Positions 11,603-21,434 are shown, numbered from the stretch's first letter. The stretch is 64,000 bases of DNA from Phoronis australis (GCA_002633005.1 NMRA01000826.1:1790-65789); one strand, 5' to 3'. Translations and numbers: made by a program. Notes: generated by a model from the letters alone, not told the origin.

Positions 11603-12440
11603 TGTGGCCAGCGACCAGTTAGACCTAAGGGTAGTCTTGGCGAAAAAATGCCTCCCGTTCAGTAACGCTAGGACCTCGCTAAAAAGCAAGACATCGCGAG
11701 AATACGTGAGATTTCGCCGTGTATTTTGAATAAGAACTCGTGACTTTGACTGGGTTTTAGCTAGGTTATAGCGTATGTCCTAGCGTCTACTGAACGCACG
11801 CCTGTATAGGCCTACTAACAAGCTGTAATTTGACTATAGTCTTCACTGGTTGCTGGTGACTGAGGCTAACTAAAGTGTGCCGCGGCAGTGTTACACAGGA
11901 CTAACCAGCCCGTAATTTCATGCAAGTATCTGACACTACCCTTGAATATATGCAGCATTTATCATTTGACCATTTTACTTCGACAAAACAGCTTGCAACC
12001 GCATGCAGTTACTGTTCGCCAGTGTTTCGTCTCGATCCGCACCGGGTCCGATAGGCTGCGGTCCCGAGTCTGGCAAAATAATTTCTGTCAAAATTTATTC
12101 GCCAGATTTCTTCAGCAAATTCGATAAAATTTCTGTAGTTTTATTTTATTAAAATTAAGGCGCGCTGTCGATCATTTTATCCCCGTTTGCTGGCTGGTAA
12201 CAGTACAGGCACTGCTCGAGTCGCACTGACGGCGTTTTCTCGGCCTGGGTTCCTGAATGAATTGTACTTCCGGGTTCGCGGCAAGTTCAAAATTGCGGGG
12301 TTTCTTCGGGTGCGAATCGTGAGTGGCGCGTTCATTTAAACTGTTTTCGAGTACGGATCGTGTATTAGTTATAGGGTAGGTACTTCTTGGATCCTTATAA
12401 CATCTTCTAACCATGTAATAAGGGTTAACAACGCGTGAGA
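11603..12440 (+). repeat. Dispersed repeat R1, copy a
   Basis: Matches the reverse complement of 19436-20146 along its length: GTGGCCAGCGACCAG at one end, GATGTTATAAGGAT and TAATAAGGGTTAACAACGCG at the other. MITE copy 3 (11657-11796) is present only in this copy, so the MITE arrived later. The short frames here have no family match. Confidence 0.65.
11657..11796. mobile_element. MITE family M, copy 3 (inside repeat R1a)
   Basis: Begins GTTCAGTAACGCTAGGACC and ends CCTAGCGTCTACTGAACG, an inverted pair. It interrupts R1a relative to R1b, so it is a dated insertion: younger than R1. Confidence 0.7.
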
Positions 12441-13024
12441 CAAGGACTTTAACTCCATTCTGAAATTCATGGTTGGAGGGCCAGCTCTCCTTTGTTCGAT
12501 AATTGCCCTAATCTTTAATAATACCGTATCTAGCCTGACTGGGATGTACTGTTAAAAATAAAAGTTAAGTTATAACATATTTGAACATAAACCAATAGCA
12601 TTTCTGAAATCCTCGTAAAATGGTGATCATGTTTTGTTTTTGAATCGACAAAATCGCCCAACTACAACCGAAGTTACGATGATCTATTCTTCCCCAATGC
12701 GCTTGGCAGTTAACAAAGAAGCTAGATGTTATCACACGCTCAGAACCCCCTTCGTCTGGTAAAGTCACTGCTGTCATGAGCTTTCTGTCAGCAAACACTG
12801 AATCAGCATGCGCTCACATGGCCTCGATGCCCGGTCAATTTAGTTTATTGCATCTAAAGCTAGTAACGCAGTGATTTATTCATTGCTGGCTTCTCAAAAT
12901 ATTTGCACTCACGAACACTCCAAGGCATTACACATTGTATCTAATGAGACAGACTTTGTTTCAGTTTAATATATTAAGCATTGGTTAGGGTGTAATAATT
13001 CATTTTGAAACAGAACGCACAATA

Positions 13025-13245
13025 ATGAACGTCAACGTGGCAAGTCACAATCCCCACTGAGACGAGTGCTCATCTGACGAAGACTTCACAGGTCGATCGT
13101 TAGTTTCACAGGCTATCAGTTTGAACCAGAATACACTGATCAAGAAATAATAGAGAGGCTCCGTGAACGTGCAAAGACAACGGAACATATGGATAGTTCC
13201 GAAAAACGTTTGAATGACTTGTCATGGTGTCAGTTAGCTAAGTGC
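13025..13245 (+). pseudogene. P2X7 cytoplasmic-domain-like segment in K1, first part
   Basis: From 13111 the frame reads GYQFEPEYTDQEI, then a charged helix with ERLRERAKTTE, then WCQLAKC. This is the layout of the cysteine-rich P2X7 intracellular (ballast) domain family and of its stand-alone invertebrate relatives: FEPEY, charged linker, WCxxxxC. The upstream part from ATG 13025 (acidic, SSDEDFTGRS) needs a frameshift to join. The second half resumes in frame at 15157 after an inserted element. Related starts occur in K2 (38345-38508 minus, 40271-40430 plus) and K3 (58538-58700 minus). It is clearly not intact. Assignment rests on motif spacing only. Confidence 0.55.
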
Positions 13246-15156
13246 ACGATAATCGGCCAAATCACAATCAAGATCCATATTCGGTGGCCACTTTTGGTGA
13301 AAATAGTTAAAGCAATGCTAGGCCCAGTGTTCCACTTGTAAATAGTAAAAAATGGTACTGGTTGGGGGGTACGTACAGTCAATCAACGTCAAATTTTGAC
13401 TAAATTGTATGGGATGGTCTCGAGTTTTGTGCTGCCTCTGCTTGTTGGTTTGTTGCAAGTTAAAGTTGTCTTGAGAGATAGAGAACCTGCCTCTGCAACA
13501 TCAGTTGTCACATGGCGTGTCTTCTAGGATTTTCAGTACTAGCCATGTCCTGTGTGCCATTTTATTGTCCACAAATTTGATGATGTCCATTGTTTTTTTT
13601 TGTCAGACTGTATTCATTTTGGAAATATCAGTATTGTTCATGAGAACAGCAGCTGTATGTAAAAATTCTTGTGGGCAATACTTTATACCACAGAGGTTGG
13701 AGGTACGTACACTACACAGGGGTACGTCCACTACATTTCAATGACTTTTCAGGTTTATAAAAAATAATTAAAATCTACTGAGAGTTGGTTCATTTATCAA
13801 TATTCAAAAAGAACAAATAAGAAGTACAGCATGCAGTCATGTGCATATCTGTCTGTCATATTCTTTGAAAACAGGCACATGTTAAAATATAGGGGGTACG
13901 TACACTACACAAATGCTAATATTTCACTCAAAACAAATGTATTTGTAATTAACACCTTTAACCTAGCATTTTTAATGGAGGAAGCTGTCTGTGACAAGTG
14001 TTGCTTACTTACCGTGTAATATTTTTGTTTCATGGTATTTATTCTCATGGGGGTACGTACACTACACAGGGGTACGTACACTACATTTCAATGACATGTC
14101 AGGTTTGTAGCTAAATACTAAGAATCTACTGAGAGTTAGTTGATTTACTAAATCAATTCAAAGAGAAAAAATAAAAAGCACAGCATTCATGTGCATATCT
14201 GCCATACTTTGAAAATAGGCACAAATTAAACTATGGGGGTACGTACACTACACAAATGCTAATATTTCACTCAAAACAATAAACACTCTTTGAACCTAAC
14301 ATTTTTAAGGAAGAAAACTGTCTATGACCAATGTTGCTCACTTACCAAGTGATATTTTAATTTCATGGCATTTGTAAACGTGGGGGTACGTACACATCAA
14401 AGGGGGGCACGTACACTACATCAGTGTTTCTGCATCAAATGGTAACGTAATGTTGTATGGCCATTTATTTTTCTTTGGTGATAATAAGTTCCATGTTGTT
14501 ATTTAAAAGGCAATAATTTCATTTGCAATGACCATTTGTATTACTGAATTCCACATGGGGGTACGTACACTACATTTTGTTAGCCTTTTTGGCCCATTTT
14601 CAACATAGCAGAACCCATTCAATATCCAAACTTTTGGTTTGTTTAGGTATTGAATAATTTGCTGTGTTGCCTAGGCTCGCATATTTTGCATTTTTTTTGT
14701 TCGTTACAGTGTGAACTTTAGTTTTTAGCCTTCTTTACTGTAGGTGAGGGTTAGAAACACAAAATTTACAAATTTCGTAACGAGTGCCTGCTTTATGATG
14801 AACCCTACCATTTCTCAATGATTAAGCACAACTTCATCTAATTGACTCTGAAAGTGACTCAAGTTATTCCCATTCATATCTAAACAATTGATTGCTTGAT
14901 AAAATAAATTTCTTTTCTACTCTTGACAGTTGAAAATTGTTATTTTTAAATGGCCACTCGTTGCATGAAATTCAGAGACAAAAACATGCATAAATTTCTC
15001 AAACATTGTCCGATTTTGATGATTCTTTTTTTTAATTTGCACAACTAAATAACTCTTTGCATAATGAGATTCAGTTGGCATCTGGTAAGTGACCAAAGAG
15101 ATTACTTTAGACCGTAACACAGTAAAGTCTCGAATATGGACCTTGATTGTGATTTA
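13246..15156. mobile_element. 1.9-kb element with 25-bp inverted repeats, carrying the GTACGTAC array
   Basis: AAATCACAATCAAGATCC at 13259-13276, part of a 25-base word ending at 13283, is matched with one mismatch by the reverse complement at 15131-15155. The insert separates two halves of the P2X7-like frame, which rejoin in phase when it is removed (13245 to 15157). The interior holds the GGGGTACGTACACTAC array and AT-rich DNA with no recognisable protein. The right boundary ends TTGTGATTTAG, which also resembles a splice acceptor, but the inverted repeats favour a transposon. Confidence 0.6.
13365..14575 (+). repeat. GGGGTACGTACACTAC repeat array with higher-order organisation
   Basis: The word GGGGTACGTACACTAC or a close variant occurs about nine times: near 13366, 13698, 13720, 13892, 14050, 14070, 14236, 14382, 14405 and 14557. 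Two long units of about 340 bp (13698-14048, 14049-14390) share the order: double motif, TTTCAATGAC, AGAGTT, single motif, ACAAATGCTAATATTTCACT. The core GTACGTAC is self-complementary. It is non-coding. Confidence 0.85.
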
Positions 15157-15300
15157 GGCGAATGGAAACGATCGACTGACGCTTGCGTTTGCTGCCACGA
15201 AATTCCGAAACGCTTTCTTGGAGAAGCGCTTATGTGTCACACGGACCATCCTGATTTTGCACCGCATCTAAACAGAGGTGTGCTTACGACGTTTGTTTAG
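15157..15300 (+). pseudogene. P2X7 cytoplasmic-domain-like segment in K1, second part
   Basis: The frame reads TDACVCCHEIPKRFLGEALM, CHTDHPDF, then LNRGVL, ending at TAG 15298-15300. The pattern CxCCxEIPK, CxTxHPxF, LNRxVL follows the WCxxxxC block of 13111-13245 in the order seen in the P2X7 intracellular domain family and in zinc-binding single-domain relatives of marine invertebrates. The usual C-terminal half (Tyr/Arg-rich, WCWG-like) is not recognisable after the stop, so the segment is truncated. Together with the THAP piece on the opposite strand it suggests two coding units carried by one transposon family. No expression evidence. Confidence 0.6.
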
Positions 15301-15489
15301 GGCTGAGAAAAAGAACTGGGGAAAACATCATACACTCAGAGGACCAAACAGAAGCCTCACGCACTAGTCAGTCATCAAACAGGTTATATAAAACGTTATG
15401 TTCTCACGCCGTGGGTTAATTGTAATTGTTTATGTTTTGATGGCCAATTACACTTCTCCAGAATCAAAAACTGATCAATGAACATGGCG

Positions 15490-15683
15490 ACCCGACGAAA
15501 TGCAGGCCACTGACAGACACGGGGAAGTTCCACGGCCTCATATACTCGGTTAACGGCGTGCTTTTCATTCTTCACTACCGCGAGCCACTTCCGAAGCATT
15601 ATGGGCTCTCGAGGAAATCGAAAACAAAACGATATACCCGCTTTCCTCACAACTTCGTAGTTTGCACAAGCGGGAACGATACA
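15490..15683 (-). pseudogene. THAP zinc-finger-like segment in K1
   Basis: Reads CIVPACANYEVVRKAGISF, FRFPREP, MLRKWLAVVKNEK. This has the THAP layout: paired cysteines (CxxxxC), an FRFP-type block, then the invariant Trp in RKW. The distal Cys-His pair is not present in a recognisable CxxHF; instead CQWPAF follows. THAP domains bind DNA in Kolobok and P-element transposases. Homologous pieces are at 38132-38335 (+), 40440-40644 (-) and 58322-58450 (+). The frame continues without a start of its own. It is a broken exon of a transposase, not a host gene. Confidence 0.7.
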
Positions 15684-15817
15684 CCACTGACACCTTCCTC
15701 ACAGGTTAACGCGACACCTCTCGGCGAGGTAAGATCTACCGTATACGAGGTGATGTGGATATAGACCGCTTAAGACGGTAAAAAAGACTAATTAAATCAG
15801 GTGGCATTCTCCTTTAA

Positions 15818-16629
15818 TAAAACTGTGCCTTTCTAGGTTTATGATTAAAAAAATGTTGTTCGCACTAATCTGAATTTTGTACGAAGACTGAATATCAATC
15901 CCGTTACTCAGATATTGTTCCGGAATTTTCCTTTGATGATGAATTTTATAAGAATAGTTTACAACGCGAAGAATACATTGAAATTGTAATGTCGTCCTCT
16001 GATTAAATATGCAATGACGGAACTGAACTCTGGCATTAATGTGCAAGCAGTTTAGAGAATCATGTCCAAGGCAAAGCCTAACAAAGCGATGGGTATTGAC
16101 CATATCCCCATTGAAGTTCTTAAGCACCCGACGGTGGTTGCTGCTTTACAAGCTATCTTTGTTTAAGGTATGTTCCCTCAGTGTGGTTGAAAGCCAATAT
16201 TATTCCTATTCCGAAAGGTTCAGACAAGGGTCCTCTTGTTCCATTAAATTGTAGGGTAATCACCCTGCTTTCCTGTGTTTATAAAATTTATAGCGGTATT
16301 CTGAATGCCAGGATATCGTTTATGTTGAGAAGTATAGTCTGCTTGCTGAGGAGCAAAACGGTTTTCGAAAAGCTAGATCATGTGTCGACCATGTCTTTTC
16401 ATTGGCGTCTATAATCCAAAACAGAAAAATGAAAACCTTCCCACATTTGTAACATTTGTTGATATGAAGAAGACATTTGACCGTGTAGTTAGGGATTTAT
16501 TATTTTACAAACTTCTACTGAATAATATTGATGATCATATGTATAATGCCGTAAAAGCTATTTATTCCAATCATGAGGCTCGTGTTCAGATTTCTAGAAA
16601 TTGTTCCACTGATTGATTCCTTATTATGG
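15818..16629 (+). pseudogene. LINE reverse-transcriptase fragment, part 2 of 3
   Basis: Resumes the LINE cut at 10136. Pieces in several frames: KAKPNKAMGIDHIPIEVLK, NIIPIPKGSDKGPLVPLNCR, LLSCVYKIYSGILNARI, then FVDMKKTFDRVVRDLLFYKL and YNAVKAIYSNHEARVQISR. These are RT fingers and palm motifs in correct order (PxNYRxIxLL-like, FxDxKKxFDRV-like). Stops and frameshifts are frequent (for example near 15843, 16167, 16412). The block ends at 16629, where the composite repeat enters; the next motif appears at 17908. Confidence 0.85.
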
Positions 16630-17907
16630 GCCCACATATTTATATGTGGACGCATTATACCGCCATCTCCGTCCGTCTGTCCGTCCGGGCGGCGTCCGTC
16701 CGGCGTCCGGCGTCCGCTGCTCTATCTCCAAAACCATTTGACATACGTTCATGAAATTTGGCACACATGTTCCATTCATGAATGGGACGGTATGAGCGAA
16801 CTTTCGGACGGATCCGACTACCGGTGTGCCCCCTAGTGGCAATTTTATTTTTTTACGCTTACCTTTGTACCTTCAAAAGTCCTGAACGGATTTTCATGAA
16901 ATTTGGTATGTAGGCACCTATTAGTGAGATGTCGCTATCATCCCGTTTTCGGATGGATTCGACATAGTTTGCGCCACCTAGTGGCCATTTTTACTGTTTT
17001 CGAGTCTGTTTTTTGCGTCCACCCTCCATCAACCAAACCGCTCAAAGGATGCTTGTGAAAATTGCATGTATGTGCTTACTATAAAGGGGACGGTTGACGA
17101 TGATTTTCCGATGATTTCGACTACTGTGGCGCCTCCTAGTGGCAGTTTTTTTGCGCCTATGGCTGTATCTCCTAAACCGTTCACAGGATCTTTACGAAAT
17201 TTAGTAAGTATATTTATTTTATGTTAACAACGGACGACGACGACTTTTGGACAGATCCGACTACCGGTGTGCCCCCTACTGTCAATTTTAGTTTTTTACG
17301 TTTAACTCAGTATCTTCAAAGGTCCTCAACAGATTTTCATAATAATTTAAATATAGGCATCTATTGGTGTGATGACGCTATGTTCCTGTTTTTGGATGAC
17401 ATCGAGGTATTTTCACCACCTAGTGGCCATTTTTGCTGTTTTCAAATCTTGTTTTTGGTGTCCACCCCTGTATCAACCAAATCATTTGAAAATTGACATA
17501 TATGTTCTCCGTGTGAAGACGACCTTTGATGATGGTGACTAACTACTATGGCGCCTCCTAGTTGTAGTTTTGTTTTGCGCCTATAGTTCTATCTCTTAAA
17601 CCCACTGCAGGATCTTTACTAATTTTAGTAAGTGTATTTATATGAAGATAACAAGAGACGACGACGACTTTCAGGCGGATCCAGCGGAGACTGTGCCCAC
17701 TAGTGGCAATTTCATTTTATTCGGTTTTCTTTGTTTCTCTGAAGTTCCTTGACAGTCTTTTATGAAATATGGCATGTTCCTGTTTTTGGATGGAGTGTGT
17801 ATTTTTACGCCATCTAGTGGCCATTTTTATGATATAAATAAATAACCCTAAAAGCACACCATTTGCAATGCATTCGTGGGCGCATTTCGAGGCTCCGCGT
17901 TGCTCTT
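16630..17907 (+). repeat. Composite CTAGTGGC repeat, copy 1 (inserted in the LINE RT)
   Basis: Starts GCCCACATATTTATATGTGG, passes through a GTCCGTCCGG-rich stretch, then degenerate tandem units with TTTTCATGAAATTTGG and CCTAGTGGC words, and ends near TTGCTCTT. The same structure lies inverted at 46943-48564. RT motifs flank it on both sides, so it inserted into the LINE. CTCF-consensus-like sites (minus strand) lie at about 16826-16840, 16971-16985, 17129-17143, 17413-17427, 17693-17707 and 17807-17821, with weaker ones at 17269-17283 and 17551-17565. It is non-coding. The mechanism of spread is unknown. Confidence 0.75.
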
Positions 17908-18090
17908 GAAAGTTTTGGTGTACGCCAGGGTGATACGTTTTCTCCGACTCTTTTTAGAAATGACTTTGTTGATGAACTGAATCGGTTCAACCGTGCTATC
18001 TCTGTAGGAGCTCCTTGTCGTATGCTGACGACATTGCCTTACTCTCGTCACGTGAACAAGTGATCTCAGAACCGGGTTATTTGCAGAGGT
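17908..18090 (+). pseudogene. LINE reverse-transcriptase fragment, part 3 of 3
   Basis: ESFGVRQGDTFSPTLF and DFVDELNRF are the conserved RT block after the finger/palm junction. The catalytic YADDIALLS follows at about 18021 but in another frame, so a frameshift lies near 18005. This completes the order of motifs begun at 9865 and 15818. The rest of the LINE is not recognisable downstream. Confidence 0.8.
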
Positions 18091-18870
18091 CATGTTGGTC
18101 TGTCCCTCATTTTTCCTATTGATCGTTACTGTATTTTGACGTGAAATGTCGTTTAAAAACCACTCTCTCTCGTGAGGGCTATCGAAAAACGCAAAAGTTG
18201 CATGAAACGAAAACAAAATGGTTATTTAGAAATCCTTTTTGTTGAGATATTATCTTGAATGCTTGCACCTTATGTCATATCATTCTGTTTTCACATAATA
18301 TAAACTTTTACTGAGTTAAAATCTATATTTTTAGAAACTTGGCTAAACGCACAATCTTGTCGCTAATTTCGTACGTGTACATAAAACGTACCGTGAGTGT
18401 CGTAGATGAAGTAAAGTCTCACGAGACATTCCGCGTATGGGATATTACTTCATTTACCCCAGTCGAAATGCGTTTTTTATCCCATACGCTTCGAATTCCT
18501 AAGTTTCTTTCATTTTTTCTACGTCACTCAGGCTGTTCATGTGAGGGATCACATCCTATAGATCTAATTCCCGCCGACAGGAGGCGCGTTCCAAAACGAG
18601 GCGTAATTTATTTCTTTGCGGCGTAAAATTACGTTCGTAATTCAGTTTAAACTCGTAGCCAATTACGTTGGCTTTTACAATCCACGATCGCGCGCGATCA
18701 TGGAAATACTTATTTTCTGACGGATTTCATGTCTACGATACGAGCGCTAAATAATGGCCGATCAAGTCGCTGCTGCCATGTCAGCGATTGTGCAAGAACG
18801 AGCTGCCCAGCAACAGTCGTGTATGTTAGGTCACCACTGATTGGTTTAAATTTGGAACGTTCTTAAGGTA
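18091..18870. other. No gene recognised
   Basis: Only short frames without family match. The words CCGCCGACAGGAGGCGCG and TTCCAAAACGAGGC (18568-18598) match, inverted, the right end of element B (compare 59825-59853), so a terminal fragment of that family is here. Confidence 0.35.
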
Positions 18871-19037
18871 TTTTACGAGCGTAATTTACTTCGACATTTC
18901 CCCCATTTAATTTACGGGCGTAATTTTACTGCAACACTTTTGCAATTTAACTTACGCTCGTAATTACGAGCGTAATTTTACTGCGAAACTTTTTCCCGTT
19001 TAATTTACGAGCGTAATTTTACGGCGACACTTTCCCG
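18871..19037. repeat. ACGAGCGTAATTTTAC short tandem repeat
   Basis: About three and a half units of roughly 50 bp built on TTTACGAGCGTAATTTTACTGC with a CGACACTTTCCCG-type tail. It includes one head-to-head copy (CTTACGCTCGTAATTACGAGCG), which is itself a palindrome. Confidence 0.75.
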
Positions 19038-19138
19038 TCAACGGCCCACCATAGAAGACCGTCTCCGCCGTTGTTGTTTTACCAGAGTGATACTGAGGAG
19101 ATGTGAGGGAAGTCCGCGGAGAGCCGCCTTTTTCAGAC

Positions 19139-19420
19139 ATGAAAAGGTGCGTTTGTGGAGTGTGTAGTAACAACAACTTGACTGAGAACGTCTCTGTGTT
19201 TAAATTTTCTAAATACGTGAAAGTGGCATCGGTTTGTGCGATTCAGTTGGGAGCCACACTTTTTTCGGCACATTTCAAGGAATCGTGTTTTGACCAAACA
19301 CAAAAACGGCGTTACGACGAAGAACTCGCTTCCTTGTTGCTATTTGCAAATTTTAGAAATAACGAACAAACTGCTTCCATTCTAGGGCGAGTGATGCCAT
19401 GCCCTGGGCCGGGGCCTTAG
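19139..19420 (+). pseudogene. Isolated THAP-like domain fragment
   Basis: From the ATG at 19139 the frame begins MKRCVCGVCSNNN, continues to VSVFKFSKY, and has FSAHFKESCFDQTQKRR near the end. This is the start (CxxxC, FKFxK) and end (HFxxxCF) of a THAP finger with the central Trp-containing part missing, consistent with an internal deletion. It stops at 19418-19420 just before repeat R1b. It differs from the K1-K3 THAP pieces in sequence, so it comes from another THAP gene or transposon family. Confidence 0.5.
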
Positions 19421-19435
19421 GTCGAGTGGTGCGAC

Positions 19436-20146
19436 CTGGTCGCACGCGTTGTTAACCCTTATTACGTGTTTAGATGATGTTATAAGGATTCAAGAAGTAC
19501 CTACCCCATAACTAATACACGATACGTACTCGAAAAAGTTTAAATGAACGCGCCACTCACGATGCGCACCCGAAGAACGACCACCATTTTGAACTTGCCG
19601 CGAACCCGGAAGTACAATTCATTCTGGAACCCAGGCTAGCCGCTAAGAAAACGCCGTCAGTGTGAATGGACGAGTGCCTGTTACCAGCCTGCAAACAGGG
19701 ATAAAATAATCGACATCGCGCCTTAACTTAAATAAAATCAAAATACGGACAATTTTATCGAATTTGCTGAAGAAATGTGGCGAATAAATTTTGACAGAAA
19801 TTATTTTGCCGGACTCGGGACCGCATCCTATCGGACCCGATGCGGATCGAGACAAGACACTGGCGAACGGTAAAGGCATGCGGTTGCAAGCTGTTTTGTG
19901 GAAGTAAAATGTTCAAATCATAAATGCCGTATATATATTCAAAGGTAGTTTCAGACACTTGCATAAAATTACGGGCTGGTTAATCCTGCCGTGTCACACT
20001 GCCGCGGCAGCCCTTAGCTGAGCCTCAGTGCCAGCTGGCCAGTATGAAGACCGACTACCGTCAAACTACAGCTAGCTTGTTAGTAGGCCATACAGCTTTG
20101 GGCCAAGGTTACCCTTAGGCCTACCTGGTCGCTGGCCACAGCGCTC
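19436..20146 (-). repeat. Dispersed repeat R1, copy b (inverted relative to copy a)
   Basis: Reverse complement of 11603-12440 without the MITE. The matching ends are listed under copy a. The two frames here that resemble frames in copy a are simply the shared repeat, not genes. Confidence 0.65.
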
Positions 20147-20238
20147 GCTCAAACGAGGTTTATTACTTGGCGAAATAAATTTCGCCAAGTATATTGCTCT
20201 GACACTATGTTTGTTTTTTTTTTTTGTTTTTTTTTTTT

Positions 20239-20857
20239 NNNNNNNNNNNNNNNNNNNNNNNNNNNNNNNNNNNNNNNNNNNNNNNNNNNNNNNNNNNNNN
20301 NNNNNNNNNNNNNNNNNNNNNNNNNNNNNNNNNNNNNNNNNNNNNNNNNNNNNNNNNNNNNNNNNNNNNNNNNNNNNNNNNNNNNNNNNNNNNNNNNNNN
20401 NNNNNNNNNNNNNNNNNNNNNNNNNNNNNNNNNNNNNNNNNNNNNNNNNNNNNNNNNNNNNNNNNNNNNNNNNNNNNNNNNNNNNNNNNNNNNNNNNNNN
20501 NNNNNNNNNNNNNNNNNNNNNNNNNNNNNNNNNNNNNNNNNNNNNNNNNNNNNNNNNNNNNNNNNNNNNNNNNNNNNNNNNNNNNNNNNNNNNNNNNNNN
20601 NNNNNNNNNNNNNNNNNNNNNNNNNNNNNNNNNNNNNNNNNNNNNNNNNNNNNNNNNNNNNNNNNNNNNNNNNNNNNNNNNNNNNNNNNNNNNNNNNNNN
20701 NNNNNNNNNNNNNNNNNNNNNNNNNNNNNNNNNNNNNNNNNNNNNNNNNNNNNNNNNNNNNNNNNNNNNNNNNNNNNNNNNNNNNNNNNNNNNNNNNNNN
20801 NNNNNNNNNNNNNNNNNNNNNNNNNNNNNNNNNNNNNNNNNNNNNNNNNNNNNNNNN
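20239..20857. other. Assembly gap (619 N)
   Basis: Run of N preceded by a T-rich tract (20213-20238), a likely sequencing or assembly break point. Long frames across it are artefacts. Confidence 1.
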
Positions 20858-20984
20858 CTGATAACGCTGTTCCTTTGTTGAACGCTCTTGCTGCATTCAG
20901 GTTGGTTTAGCTTCAATTGAACTAGACTGCAGCCTATTTCTTAATGATTTATGACATCTAAATTCGTCATATGAATGTTGTGAT

Positions 20985-21235
20985 GTTGTTCATCATCGCC
21001 ACCAACATCATCATATTCGTCATCATCGTCATCATCTTCGTCATCATCTTCGTCTTTTCCTTAATTTCGCCAAGTGTCGCTCAAGACTAGCCTTTTTCTT
21101 ACTGATTTCGGACTCCTACGTTCGTCATGTGTATGTTATTAACTTCTTTTGTTCATCCTCGCCACCATCGTCGTCATATTCGTCATCTTCGTCATCATCT
21201 TTATAGTCATCTTTTTGGTTAATTTCGCCAAGGTT
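20985..21235. repeat. Duplicated block with TCATCG/TCATCT trinucleotide tracts
   Basis: Two related blocks (about 20960-21075 and 21117-21235) each run GTTCATC-CTCGCCACCA, then TCATATTCGTCATC trinucleotide tract, then TTAATTTCGCCAAG. It is a local tandem duplication of roughly 160 bp containing a CATCAT/CGTCAT microsatellite. Confidence 0.7.
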
Positions 21236-21363
21236 CGCTCCTCGGAGCGCTTTCATTTAAAACTTGGGTACTTCTGGCGAACTGTGTAAAGTTGTTGGCT
21301 TTCAACAGAGATTTTCCCAGACTTTGCATGAGCGCACAAAGCTTTAAAAAATGGGGGGCTGCA

Positions 21364-21434
21364 GGGGGCGGATCCAGGATTTTGAGTTGGGGGGGGGGCA
21401 GGACAGAGTATTAGCCAGGATTTTCAGACATTCG
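21364..21434. mobile_element. Family G element, left half (split by BEL/Pao)
   Basis: GGGGGCGGATCCAGGATTTTG up to CAGACATTCG. The other half resumes at 28005. Compared with the intact copy at 7391-7537 the split falls within CAGACATTCGCACC, which identifies the retrotransposon target site. Confidence 0.75.

Larger units (their letters stand above)
10971..12780. other. 1.8-kb insertion inside K1, built of dispersed repeats
   Basis: K3 sequence runs straight across this point, so the block is extra DNA in K1. It contains a stretch (11210-11590) repeated in inverted orientation at 28820-29590, and a stretch (11603-12440) repeated inverted at 19436-20146 and carrying MITE copy 3. No protein similarity. 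There is a single N near 11323. No terminal repeats of its own were read. Confidence 0.5.
10141..15813 (-). mobile_element. Kolobok-like TTAA transposon, copy K1, itself interrupted twice
   Basis: Ends are AGGAGGATGCCACC (left) and the reverse complement of AGGAGAATGCCACC (right), flanked by TTAA at 10137-10140 and 15814-15817. Removing the element and one TTAA rejoins the host LINE in frame across the junction, which supports the target duplication. Relative to copies K2 and K3 it is broken by a block at 10971-12780 and by an inverted-repeat element at 13246-15156. It carries a THAP-like segment (minus strand) and a P2X7-cytoplasmic-domain-like segment (plus strand). TTAA duplication plus a THAP finger fits the Kolobok superfamily. 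No transposase catalytic domain is present, so it is non-autonomous. Confidence 0.8.

Noticed and set aside
13246-15156. Intron between the two P2X7-like halves
   Set aside because: The right end looks like an acceptor, but the only nearby GT donor shifts the frame, while 25-bp inverted repeats fit a transposon.
20072-20916. Very long reading frames on both strands
   Set aside because: They run across the 619-N gap; the apparent length is an artefact.
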